DNA of 56,259 bases from DASTPP01 sp035762175 (GTDB taxonomy: Bacteria > Myxococcota_A > Polyangia > Polyangiales > Polyangiaceae), in NCBI GenBank assembly GCA_035762175.1, contig DASTPP010000175.1, positions 1 through 56,259 on the forward strand, read 5' to 3'. Position 1 is the stretch's first letter. Each line of letters begins with the position of its first letter. The notes beneath the pieces are model-generated. The model was not told the DNA's origin. It made no database searches and was given only the letters and a program-made list of their open reading frames with translations. Shown one piece after another: positions 32,679-42,000 of this stretch. A program made the position numbers and the translations under genes.

Positions 32679-32899
32679 GCCCCCGGCTGAAGCCGGGGGC
32701 AGCGAACGCCCGCGGAAACGGCGTGCAACGCCCTGCCGGAGGCAGGGCTCCCGCGGAGCGCGCCGCGTCGCGCGCTCGCCCGGACGACGAAGCCCGCGGG
32801 AGCCCGGCCCCCGGCGAGGGGGCGGGCTTGGCTCTCCGAACCGGCCCGAGGCCGCGCGGCACGAGCGGGCGTTCGCTGCCCCCGACTTGAGTCGGGGGC
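32679..32899. repeat. REP/BIME-like cluster of three hairpins in a 35-bp inverted repeat
   Basis: Two 35-bp arms (32679-32713 and 32865-32899) are inverted copies. Each carries its own hairpin: CCCCCGGCT-GA-AGCCGGGGG at 32680-32699 and CCCCCGACT-TG-AGTCGGGGG at 32879-32898. Each arm also has the shared segment AGCGAACGCCCGC (32701-32713, and reversed at 32865-32877). A third hairpin, GCCCTGCC-GGA-GGCAGGGC, lies between them at 32730-32748. The stem changes GGCT/AGCC to GACT/AGTC are compensatory. The element fills the gap between two convergent genes (32649-32967) and would stop transcription from both sides. Confidence 0.85.
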
Positions 32900-32967
32900 C
32901 GCCAGCGGGCGCGTTTCGCAACCCCCTCGTCCAGTCCGGGGCCGCGCAAGGGCACCCGCCGCCGGCG

Positions 32968-33312
32968 TCAGGGTTCGAGCGGCGGGAAGACGTGGCGGGT
33001 GCCGTCCCAGGGCAGGGGGGCGGCCTTGCGCACGACGGAGGCGGTCAGCGGGGCGTACAAATGGGGGAAGAGCTCGCCGCCGCGCGAGGGCTCGTAGCGC
33101 AGCGCCTCGCCGAGCGAGGCGGCGTCGAAGGCGAGCAGGACGAGATCGGTCTGTCCGGCGAAGTGGCGGCGGGCGGTCTCTTCGACCTGGGTCGCGGTCG
33201 AGAGGTGAATGAAGCCGTCGCGCCGGTCGACCGCCGAGCCTTCGAAGCGGCCCGCCGCCGACGCCTCGCGCCATTCGGACTCTCGCATGATCTTGTAAAC
33301 GGTCGCCGCCAT
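32968..33312 (-). CDS. DUF952 domain protein
   Basis: This 114-residue protein reads YKIMRESEWREASAAGRFEG, then DRRDGFIHLSTATQVEETA, LVLLAFDAASLGEALRYE and GELFPHLYAPL, ending in a W/V/F-rich tail. DGFIHLS and FPHLYAPL are the hallmarks of DUF952, a family related to glutathione-S-transferase-like or ADP-ribosyl-fold proteins with no known reaction. The conserved His residues in FIHLS and FPHLY suggest a catalytic site. ATG 33312 follows GAGGGCG, a fair ribosome site. It is single, convergent with the aldo/keto reductase. Confidence 0.85.
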   Translation of the reverse strand: MAATVYKIMRESEWREASAAGRFEGSAVDRRDGFIHLSTATQVEETARRHFAGQTDLVLLAFDAASLGEALRYEPSRGGELFPHLYAPLTASVVRKAAPLPWDGTRHVFPPLEP

Positions 33313-33360
33313 TGTCGCCCTCGCCCGCTGGCATGCCATGGGGGCGCCGGGGGCGCTGCT

Positions 33361-33480
33361 TTGGGGTCGGGCGCCGCGCTGGCGGGTCGGGTGCCGGGTT
33401 GGCGGGTCGGGCGCCGGGCTAGCGGGGAGGAGGCGGCGCTGGCGGGTCGGGCGCCGGGCTGGTGGGGAGGGGGCCTGGCG
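33361..33480. repeat. 20-bp G-rich tandem repeat, six copies
   Basis: Units close to GGCGGGTCGGGCGCCGGGCT repeat with an exact 20-bp period at 33361, 33381, 33401, 33421, 33441 and 33461. Units four and six carry GGGGAGG in place of GGGTCGG. It lies between the divergent DUF952 gene and the coiled-coil protein gene, so both upstream regions share it. Confidence 0.85.
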
Positions 33481-33588
33481 GGTCGGGGCCGCGCCGGTGG
33501 GGCGTCGGGCCTGAGGAGTGCAGCGCTTTGGTCGAAAGGCGGGCGCCGGCGCTGGCTGATCGGGCGGGGCGTGGTACGATATCGCGGC

Positions 33589-34236
33589 GTGGCCCCTCAT
33601 GATCCGCGTGGTGCCTATCGCGATGAGCTGAACGCGGCGCGGCTGCGCATCGAGTTGCTCGAGTCCGAGCTCGCGGCGAAGCGGGCGGGCGAGGCGGGCG
33701 GGGGGCGGGCGCTCGACGAGGCGAGGGCGCGGGCATTCGAGCTCGAGGCGCGGGCGGGCGAGCTCGAGGCGCGGGTGCGAGAGCTCGAGAAGGCGGCGGC
33801 CGAGCGGGCGCGCCGGTCGAACGAGCGGGCGAACGAGCGGCGGGCGGCGCGCTCGGCGCAGGCGCCCGAGCCCCCGCCGGCCGCCGAAGAGGCGCCGACG
33901 CTCGTCTGGTCGCTGCTCGGGCTCGTCACCCTGGCGGCCCTGGCGGTGCTGGCCTCGGGCCGTATCGGCGCGCCGATGGCGCTCGTGGCGGTCGTCGTCG
34001 GGTCGGCGGCCTCGCACGCCTTTTTCGGCTGGCTCGCGGGGCGAACGTTCGGGCGGCGCGGGCGCGACGGGTGGCAAGAGCGGGGGGCGCAGGCGGTGCC
34101 GGCGCCGAGGCCCGGGGCGAGGGGGGTAGTGCGCCCGGCGGGGCCGCCGCCGAGGCCTCGTTCGCCCTTCAGCCCGCCCCCCTCGTCGGGGCGGGGCACG
34201 AGAACGCGCTTCACGGCGAAGCGCGGGCGCGACTGA
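33589..34236 (+). CDS. Coiled-coil membrane protein, unknown function
   Basis: The 215-residue protein starts at GTG 33589 (VAPHDPRGAYRDELNAARL). Residues 15-90 form a strongly charged helix with heptads (LELEARAGELEARVRELEKA), likely a coiled coil. Two membrane segments follow: TLVWSLLGLVTLAALAVLASG and APMALVAVVVGSAASHAFFGWLAG. The C-terminal 50 residues are Arg/Pro-rich and disordered. No enzyme motif is seen. An in-frame GTG at 33571 is an alternative start. The large open frame upstream of this start crosses the 20-bp repeat and other noncoding DNA and is not trusted. It precedes the efflux operon by 140 bp and may or may not be linked to it. Confidence 0.6.
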   Translation: MAPHDPRGAYRDELNAARLRIELLESELAAKRAGEAGGGRALDEARARAFELEARAGELEARVRELEKAAAERARRSNERANERRAARSAQAPEPPPAAEEAPTLVWSLLGLVTLAALAVLASGRIGAPMALVAVVVGSAASHAFFGWLAGRTFGRRGRDGWQERGAQAVPAPRPGARGVVRPAGPPPRPRSPFSPPPSSGRGTRTRFTAKRGRD

Positions 34237-34379
34237 GCCCTTCGGGGCCCCGACATTCGTCGGGGGGCGGGCCCTGGCGCGGCGCGTCGAACGGCCCCGC
34301 TCGACCCGAGCGAGAAGCAGAGTAGGCTCGCGGGGGCGCGACGCCCGGGGGCGTCCCGCGCCGCTCCGACCCTTCGACC

Positions 34380-35864
34380 ATGCCTTCTCCGCCCGAGTTG
34401 CCTTCTGCCGCGTTGAACGATGTCCCGCCCGAGCCCCCGGGGCCGGCCCGCGCCGATGAGGCGGCCGAGTCAGGCGGCCGGGCCGGGGGGGGCCCGGGGC
34501 GGCGGGGGGCGGGGCCGCGCGTCGTGCTCTCGCTGGTGGCGGTGGCGGCGGTGGGGGCGGGGGTCTGGCTGACGCGCTCGCGGGCCGAGGGGGCGGGCCC
34601 GAAGGGCGGGGCGGCGCCCTCGGCCTCGTCGCCGCTCGACCGGCCGGTGCCGGTCGTGGTGGCGGTCGTCGAGCGGCGCGACGTGCCGGTCTACATCGAG
34701 GGGCTGGGCACGGTGACGCCGCTCGCGACGGTGAGCGTGAAGTCGCAGGTCGAGGGCAGGCTCGACAAGGTGCTCTTCACCGAGGGGCAGCCGGTCAAGA
34801 AGGGCGACCTCTTGGCCGTCATCGACCCGCGGCCCTTCGCGATTCAGCTGGCGCAGGCCGAGGCGGCGATCGCGCGCGACCGGGCGACGGCGGCCAACGC
34901 GAAGGTGAACTTGGAGCGCTTCAAAGCGCTGCAGGGCGAGAAGCTCATCGCGCAGCAAGAGGTCGACAACCAGGCGGCCGCGCTCGCGACGGCCGAGGCG
35001 GCGGTGCGCGCGTCGCAGACGCAGGCGGACGCGGCGCGCCTGCAGCTCGACTACGCCCGCATCAACTCGCCCATCGACGGGGTGACGGGCGTGCGCCTGG
35101 TCGACCCGGGCAACATCGTGCGCGCGGGCGACCCCACGGGCATCGTCGTGGTCACGCAGCTCGACCCCATCGCGGTGCTCTTCTCGCTGCCGCAAGACGA
35201 GCAGCCGCGGGTGACGCGCGAGATGAACGCGGCCAAGCTCGAGGTCGAGGCCTTCGCGCGCGACGGCTCGACGCTGCTCGGGCGGGGCGAGCTCGCGCTC
35301 ATCGACAACCAGGTGAACGCGCAGACCTCGACGATCCGGCTGAAGGCGATCTTGCCCAACCCCGAGCGGCAGCTCTGGCCCGGGGCCTTCGTCAAGGCGC
35401 GGCTCAAGCTCAAGACGCGCTCGGGCGTGCTCGTCGTGCCGGCGCCGGTCGTGCAGCGCGGCCCGCAGGGCACCTTCGCGTACGTCGTCGGCGAGGGCGA
35501 CCGTGTCGCGCCCCGCCCGGTCGAGCTCGAGGCGGTCGAGGGCGAGTGGGCCGTCATCGCGGGGGGCCTCGCCCCGGGCGAGCGCGTCGTCGCCGAGGGG
35601 CAGAACCAGCTCCGGCCGGGCAGCCGCGTCGTGCCGCGACCCACCGCGGGCGGGGCCGGGTCGGCGGCGGCGAGCGCGCGGCGTCCCGGGGGCGGCGGGC
35701 CGCCGGGGGCGTCGGGTAGTGGGCCGTCGAGGGCGTTGGGCGGCGGGCCGCCGGCGGCGTCGGGCGGCGGGCCGTCGAGGGCGCTGGGCGGCGGGCCGCC
35801 GGGGGCGTCGGGCGGCGGGCCGCCGGGGGCGCCGGGCGGCGGGCCGGCCCCGGGCTCGCCATGA
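34380..35864 (+). CDS. mdtA: RND efflux periplasmic adaptor (MdtA-like)
   Basis: The 494-residue protein has a Pro-rich head, an N-terminal anchor (VVLSLVAVAAVGAGVWL, about residues 48-64) and the adaptor core. The core runs from the lipoyl half TVSVKSQVEGRLDKVLFTEG through the helical hairpin AEAAIARDRATAANAKVNLE and ALATAEAAVRASQTQADAARLQLDYARI to SPIDGVTGVRLVDPGN, then the beta-barrel and proximal segments. It links the inner-membrane pump to an outer-membrane channel. The last 85 residues are Gly/Pro/Ser repeats (GGGPPGASGGGP), absent from typical adaptors. Its TGA overlaps the ATG of the next gene (ATGA). No outer-membrane factor is encoded in the window. Confidence 0.9.
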   Translation: MPSPPELPSAALNDVPPEPPGPARADEAAESGGRAGGGPGRRGAGPRVVLSLVAVAAVGAGVWLTRSRAEGAGPKGGAAPSASSPLDRPVPVVVAVVERRDVPVYIEGLGTVTPLATVSVKSQVEGRLDKVLFTEGQPVKKGDLLAVIDPRPFAIQLAQAEAAIARDRATAANAKVNLERFKALQGEKLIAQQEVDNQAAALATAEAAVRASQTQADAARLQLDYARINSPIDGVTGVRLVDPGNIVRAGDPTGIVVVTQLDPIAVLFSLPQDEQPRVTREMNAAKLEVEAFARDGSTLLGRGELALIDNQVNAQTSTIRLKAILPNPERQLWPGAFVKARLKLKTRSGVLVVPAPVVQRGPQGTFAYVVGEGDRVAPRPVELEAVEGEWAVIAGGLAPGERVVAEGQNQLRPGSRVVPRPTAGGAGSAAASARRPGGGGPPGASGSGPSRALGGGPPAASGGGPSRALGGGPPGASGGGPPGAPGGGPAPGSP

Positions 35865-38800
35865 GCAGCATCTCCGAGCCCTTCATTCGCCGGCCGGTCG
35901 CCACGACCCTCTTGATGATCGGCCTGCTGCTGGTGGGGCTCATCGCCTTCCGGCAGCTGCCGATCTCGGCGCTGCCGCAGGTCGACTACCCGACCATCGT
36001 CGTCTCGACCTTCTTGCCGGGGGCGAGCGCGCAGACGATGGCCGAGTCGGTGACGACGCCGCTCGAGCGGCAGTTCGGGCAAATACCCTCGTTGTCACAG
36101 ATGACGAGCGTCTCGAGCGCGGGCGGCTCGCAGATCACGCTCACCTTCGGGCTCGACCGCGACATCGACGCGGCCGAGCAGGACGTGCAGGCGGCCATCA
36201 ACGCGGCCTCGAACCTCCTGCCGCGCACGCTGCCGACGCCGCCCACCTACAGCAAGAGCAACCCCGCCGACACGCCCATCTTGACGCTGGCGGTGCGCTC
36301 GAAGTCGCTCTCGCTGACCGAGGTGAACGACGTCGCGGACTCGATCTTGGCGCAGAAGATCGCGCAGGTCTCGGGGGTGGGCCTGGTGACGCTGGGCGGC
36401 AGCCAGCGGCCGGCGGTGCGGGTGCAGGTCGACCCGCAGTCGCTCGCGGGCAGCGGGCTGACGCTCGAGGACGTGCGGCAGGCGATCGTGGCGGCCAACG
36501 TCAACCAGCCGAAGGGCAACCTCGACGGGCCGCGGCAGAACTACACGATCGCGACGAACGATCAGCTCGCGCGGGCCGAGGGCTTCCGCGACGTGGTGGT
36601 GGCGTACCGGGGGGGGGCGGCGCTGCGCCTGCGCGACGTGGCGCGGGTCGAAGACGGCGTCGAGAACGCCGAGCTGGCGGGCTGGGCCGGCACCGAGCGG
36701 GCGCTCATCGTCAACGTGCAGCGGCAGCCGGGGGCGAACGTCATCGAGGTGGCCGACCGGGTGAAGGCCCTCTTGCCGCAGCTCGGGGCGTCGATGCCGC
36801 AGTCGGTCGAGGTCGAGGTGCTGAGCGACCGCACCGAGACCGTGCGGGCGAGCGTCGAGGACGTCGAGTTCACGCTGGTGCTCACGGTGGGCCTGGTCGT
36901 GGCCGTGATGTACGTGTTCTTGCGCAACCTGCGGGCCACCATCATCCCCGGCGTCGCGGTGCCGCTCTCTTTGGTGGGCACCTTCGGGGCGATGTACCTG
37001 CTCGGCTACAGCCTGAACAACCTGTCGCTGATGGCGCTCACGATCGCGACGGGCTTCGTCGTCGACGACGCCATCGTGATGGTCGAGAACGCCGCGCGCT
37101 TCGTCGAGGAGGGCGACCCGCCCTTCGAGGCGGCGCTCAAGGGCGCCCGGCAGATCGGCTTCACCATCGTCTCGCTGACGGTGTCGCTGGTGGCGGTGCT
37201 GATCCCCCTGCTGTTCATGCAGGGCATCATCGGGCGGCTCTTCCGCGAGTTCGCGGTGACGCTGAGCGTGGCCATCGGCGTCTCGGCGGTGCTCTCGCTG
37301 ACGCTGACGGCGATGATGAGCGCGCACCTGTTGCGGCCCGAGCCGCCGCCTTCGGCGCGCGGGCGCTTCTACCGGCTGAGCGAGCGGGCCTTCGAGCGGA
37401 CGGTGGCGGCCTACGACCGGGGGCTCGGCTGGGTGCTTTCGCACCGGGGCACGACGCTCGCCATCACCTTCGCGACCGTGGCGCTGACGGCGCTGCTCGC
37501 GTACGCGGTGCCGAAGGGGTTCTTCCCGCAGCAGGACACGGGGCTCGTCGTGGCGACGACCGAGGCGCCGCCGGGCACGTCGTTCGGGCGCATGGGCGAG
37601 CTGCAGCAGGCGGCCGCGCGGGTCATTCTCGCCGACCCCGACGTCGCCAGCGTCGCCTCGTTCATCGGCGCCGACGGCACGAACCCGACGGCGAGCACGG
37701 GGCGCATGTCGATCGCGCTCAAGCCGCGGCGCGAGCGGGCGGGCGACGCCGAGGCGTTCCGGGCGCGGGTGGCGCCGAAGCTCGCCGCGCTGCCGGGGCT
37801 CGAGGTGTACCTGCAGTCGGTGCAAGACCTGCAGATCGAGAGCCGGGTCGGGCGCACGCAGTACCAGTACACCCTCGAGGACGCCGACCCCGACGAGCTC
37901 GCCGCGTGGGCGCCCGTGGTGCTCGAGCGCCTGCGGCGGCTGCCCCAGCTGCGCGACGTGGCGACCGACGCGCAGGCGCGGGCGCCGACGGTCTCGATGC
38001 TCATCGACCGCGACACGGCGGGCCGGCTCGGCGTCTCGACCCAGGCGATCGACGACACGCTCTACGACGCCTTCGGCCAGCGCCAGGTGTCGACCATCTT
38101 CACGCAGCTCAACCTGTACCGGGTCATCCTGGAGGTGAAGCCCGAGCTGCAGGCGGGCGCCGTCTCGCTCGACCGGCTCTACGTGCGCTCGGCGGCGGGC
38201 GACGCGGTGCCGCTCTCGGCGCTCGTGCGCGTCGAGCGGGGCGAGGCGGTGCCGGCGGTGGCGCACGAGGGGCAGTTCCCCGCGGCGACCATCTCGTTCA
38301 ACCTGGCCGAGGGCGCCTCGCTCGGCGAGGCGGTCGAGGCGGTGCACGCCGCCGAGGCCGAGCTGTCGCTGCCGCCGGGGCTGCGGGCGGGGTTCCGGGG
38401 CACGGCGCTCGCGTTCCGCGAGTCGCTGGCGAGCCAGCCGCTCTTGATTCTGGCCGCGCTCGTCACGGTCTACATCGTGCTGGGGGTGCTCTACGAGAGC
38501 TACGTGCACCCCGTCACCATCTTGTCGACGCTGCCCTCGGCCGGCGTCGGCGCCCTGCTCGCGCTCATCGTCTGCCGGACCGAGTTCACGATCATCGCGC
38601 TCATCGGCGTCATCTTGCTCATCGGCATCGTCAAGAAGAACGCCATCATGATGATCGACTTCGCGCTCGAGGCCGAGCGCGACCGGGGCCTCTCGCCCGA
38701 GCGGGCCATCCGCGAGGCGTGCCTCTTGCGCTTCCGGCCCATCATGATGACGACGATGGCGGCGCTGCTCGGCGGGCTGCCCTTGGCGCTCGGCACGGGC

Positions 38801-39028
38801 ACCGGGGCCGAGCTGCGGCGCCCGCTCGGCATCACCATCGTGGGGGGCCTGCTCGTCTCGCAGGTGCTCACGCTCTACACGACGCCCGTCATCTACCTGG
38901 CGATGGGGGGCCTGGTCGAGCGGCTGCGCCCGGGCCGCGGCCGGCGGGCGGGCGCGGGCGGGCCGGGCGGGGGCGGGGCCGAGGGGGGCCGGGGCGCCGC
39001 GGGGCCGCAGGCGGCGGGGGCGCGGTGA
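35861..39028 (+). CDS. mdtB: RND efflux permease (MdtB-like)
   Basis: The 1055-residue pump has the HAE-1 RND order: TM1 FIRRPVATTLLMIGLLLVGL, porter domain 1, TM2-6 with VPLSLVGTFGAMYLLGYSLN and the proton-relay segment GFVVDDAIVMVEN (Asp pair in TM4), and IGRLFREFAVTLSVAIGVSAV. The second half repeats the fold with YESYVHPVTILSTLPSAGVG and IGIVKKNAIMMIDFALEAER (Lys in TM10). The sequence is like MdtB, the partner of MdtC in a heterotrimeric pump. It overlaps both neighbours by four bases (ATGA at 35861, GTGA at 39025), so the three genes form one coupled operon. The substrate may include bile-salt-like or hydrophobic compounds; this is inference. Confidence 0.93.
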   Translation: MSSISEPFIRRPVATTLLMIGLLLVGLIAFRQLPISALPQVDYPTIVVSTFLPGASAQTMAESVTTPLERQFGQIPSLSQMTSVSSAGGSQITLTFGLDRDIDAAEQDVQAAINAASNLLPRTLPTPPTYSKSNPADTPILTLAVRSKSLSLTEVNDVADSILAQKIAQVSGVGLVTLGGSQRPAVRVQVDPQSLAGSGLTLEDVRQAIVAANVNQPKGNLDGPRQNYTIATNDQLARAEGFRDVVVAYRGGAALRLRDVARVEDGVENAELAGWAGTERALIVNVQRQPGANVIEVADRVKALLPQLGASMPQSVEVEVLSDRTETVRASVEDVEFTLVLTVGLVVAVMYVFLRNLRATIIPGVAVPLSLVGTFGAMYLLGYSLNNLSLMALTIATGFVVDDAIVMVENAARFVEEGDPPFEAALKGARQIGFTIVSLTVSLVAVLIPLLFMQGIIGRLFREFAVTLSVAIGVSAVLSLTLTAMMSAHLLRPEPPPSARGRFYRLSERAFERTVAAYDRGLGWVLSHRGTTLAITFATVALTALLAYAVPKGFFPQQDTGLVVATTEAPPGTSFGRMGELQQAAARVILADPDVASVASFIGADGTNPTASTGRMSIALKPRRERAGDAEAFRARVAPKLAALPGLEVYLQSVQDLQIESRVGRTQYQYTLEDADPDELAAWAPVVLERLRRLPQLRDVATDAQARAPTVSMLIDRDTAGRLGVSTQAIDDTLYDAFGQRQVSTIFTQLNLYRVILEVKPELQAGAVSLDRLYVRSAAGDAVPLSALVRVERGEAVPAVAHEGQFPAATISFNLAEGASLGEAVEAVHAAEAELSLPPGLRAGFRGTALAFRESLASQPLLILAALVTVYIVLGVLYESYVHPVTILSTLPSAGVGALLALIVCRTEFTIIALIGVILLIGIVKKNAIMMIDFALEAERDRGLSPERAIREACLLRFRPIMMTTMAALLGGLPLALGTGTGAELRRPLGITIVGGLLVSQVLTLYTTPVIYLAMGGLVERLRPGRGRRAGAGGPGGGGAEGGRGAAGPQAAGAR

Positions 39029-42000
39029 ACCTCTCGGCGCCCTTCATCCGGCGGCCGGTGGCCACGACGCTGCTGTCGGCGGCGCTCTTGCTGGCGGGGG
39101 TGGCGGCGTTCTTCATGCTGCCGGTCTCGCCGCTGCCGCACGTCGACTTCCCGACCATCCAGGTGTCGGCGAACCTGCCGGGGGCGAGCCCCGAGACGAT
39201 GGCCTCGGCCGTCGCGACGCCGCTCGAGCGGCGCTTCGGGCGCATCGCGGGCGTCACCGAGATCACCTCGTCGAGCACGCAGGGCTCGACCAGCATCACG
39301 CTGCAGTTCGACCTGAGCCGCGACACCGACTCGGCCGCGCGCGACGTGCAGGCGGCGATCAGCGCGGCGGGGGGCGAGCTGCCGCAGAACCTGCCCTTCC
39401 GGCCGACGTACCGCAAGGTCAACCCGGCCGACGCGCCGATTCTCATCGTGTCGCTCACGACGGCGACGCTGCCGCTCGCCGAGGTGTTCGACGCGGCCAA
39501 CACGGTGCTGGCGCAGAAGATCTCGCAGGTCGAGGGGGTGGGGCAGGTGTTCGTCGGCGGCGGGCAGCAGCCGGCGGTGCGCGTGCGCGCCGACCCCGAG
39601 GCGCTGGCGGCCTCGGGGCTGTCGCTCGAGGACGTGCGCCGGGCCGTCGCGGGCGCGACGGTGAACGCGCCGAAGGGCACGGTGACGGGGGCCGAGGGCA
39701 CGGCGGTCGTGGCGGCCGACGACCAGCTCGCGGGCGCGGCCGCCTTCGCCCGGGTGATCGTGGGCGGGCAGGGCGAGCGGGCGGTGCGGCTCGGCGACGT
39801 CGCGCGCGTCTTCGACGACGTCGAGAACAACCGCGCGGCGGCGTGGGTCGACGGCCGGCGCGCCGTGCTACTCATCGTGCGGCGGCAGCCGGGCGCGAAC
39901 ATCTTGGCGACGATCGAGCGCGTCAAGGAGGTCCTGCCGGGGCTCGTCGCGTCGATCTCGCCGGCGATCAAGGTCGAGGTCGCGCTCGACCGGGCCCAGA
40001 GCGTGCGGGCGAGCGTCGAGGACGTCGAGCACAGCCTGGCGCTGAGCGTGGTGTTGGTCGTGCTCGTGGTCTTCGCGTTCCTGCGCGACCTGCGGGCGTC
40101 GGCCATCCCGAGCGTGGCGGTGCCGCTCTCTTTGGTGGGCACCTTCGGGGCGATGTACCTGCTCGACTACAGCCTCGACAACCTGTCGCTGATGGCGCTC
40201 ACGATCGCGACGGGCTTCGTCGTCGACGACGCCATCGTGGTCACCGAGAACGTGGCGCGCCTGGTCGAGGGGGGCGCCCCGCCGCGGCGGGCGGCGCTCG
40301 AGGGCGCCCGGCAGATCGGCTTCACGGTCGTCTCGATGACGGCGTCGCTCCTGGCGGTGTTCTTGCCCATCTTGCTGATGGGGGGCATCATCGGGCGGCT
40401 CTTCCGCGAGTTCGCGGTGACGCTGAGCGTGGCCATCGCGATCTCGGCGGTGCTCTCGCTGACGCTGGCGCCGATGATGTGCGCCCGGCTCTTGCGGCCC
40501 GAGCCGCCGCCGGAGGCGCGCGGGCGGCTCTACCGGCTGAGCGAGCGGGGCTTCGGGGCGCTGAACCGGGCCTACGACCGCTCGCTCGGCTGGGTGCTGG
40601 GCCACCGGGGCAAGGTGCTCGCGCTCGCCCTCGGCACCGTGGGGCTCACCGTCGCGCTCTTCGTCTCGGTGCCGAAGGGGCTCTTCCCGCAGCAAGACGT
40701 CGGCATGATCATCGGCTTCACCGAGGCCCCGCAGGACGTCTCGTTCGCCGCGATGCGCGAGCGGCAGGAGCGGGTGAACGCCGTGGTGATGACCGACCCC
40801 GACGTCGAGCACGCGGTCTCGTTCCTGGGCGGGGGGCCGGGCGGGGGCACGACCAACACGGGCAGCGTCTTCGTCGCGCTCAAGCCCCGGCCGGGGCGCA
40901 CCGCGAGCGCCGACGAGATCATCGGGCGGCTGCGGCCGAAGCTCGCGCGCGTCGAGGGCGTGCAGCTCTTCCTGCAGGCGACGCAGGACGTGCGCATCGG
41001 CGGGCGGCCGACGCGCACGCAGTACCAGTACGCGCTGCAGGACGCCGACCTCGACGAGCTGCGGGCCTTCGCCCCCCGGCTGCTCGAGCGCCTGCGGCGC
41101 ATGCCCGAGCTGCGCGACGTGACGACCGACCAGCAGAACGCCGGGCTCGAGCTCGGCGTCGAGGTCGACCGCGACGCGCTCGCGCGGCTCGGGCTGACGA
41201 TGCGCGACGTCGACGAGACGCTCTACGACGCCTTCGGGCAGCGCCAGATCGCGACGACCTACACCCAGCGCAACTCGTACCGCGTGGTGCTCGAGGCGCC
41301 GCCCGAGCTGTCGGCGGGCCCCGAGGGCCTGCGCTCGATCTACCTGAAGACGCCCGCGGGCGGGCTCGTGCCGCTCGACTCGGTGGCGAAGACCTCGACC
41401 GGGCCGATGCCGCTCGCGGTCAACCACCAGGGGCAGTTCCCCGCGACGACGCTCTCGTTCAACCTGGCCCCCGGCGTCGCCCTCGGCCAGGCGGTCGAGG
41501 CCATTCACCGGGCCGAGATCGAGGCGGGGCTGCCGCCGGGGCTGCGCGCGAGCTTTTCGGGCACCGCGCAGGCCTTCAACGACTCGCTCGCGAGCCAGCC
41601 GATGCTGATTCTGGCGGCGCTCACGGTGGTCTACATCGTGCTGGGCATGCTCTACGAGAGCTACGTGCACCCCGTCACCATCTTGTCGACGCTGCCCTCG
41701 GCCGGCGTCGGCGCGCTGCTCGCGCTCGTCGTCTGCAAGACCGACCTCAACATCATCGCCCTGGTCGGGCTCATCTTGCTCATCGGCATCGTCAAGAAGA
41801 ACGCCATCTTGATGATCGACTTCGCCATCGAGGCCCAGCGCGAGCGGGGCGTCGGGCCCGAAGAGGCCATCCGCGAGGCGTGCCGGCTGCGCCTGCGGCC
41901 CATCTTGATGACGACGATGGCGGCGCTGCTCGGCGCGCTGCCGCTCGCCTTCGGCACGGGCATGGGCTCGGAGCTGCGGCGCCCGCTCGGCATCACCATC

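Noticed and set aside
32960..32985. tRNA T-arm (GGGTTCGAGC)
   Set aside because: No acceptor stem or anticodon arm surrounds it, and it lies in the DUF952 coding end.
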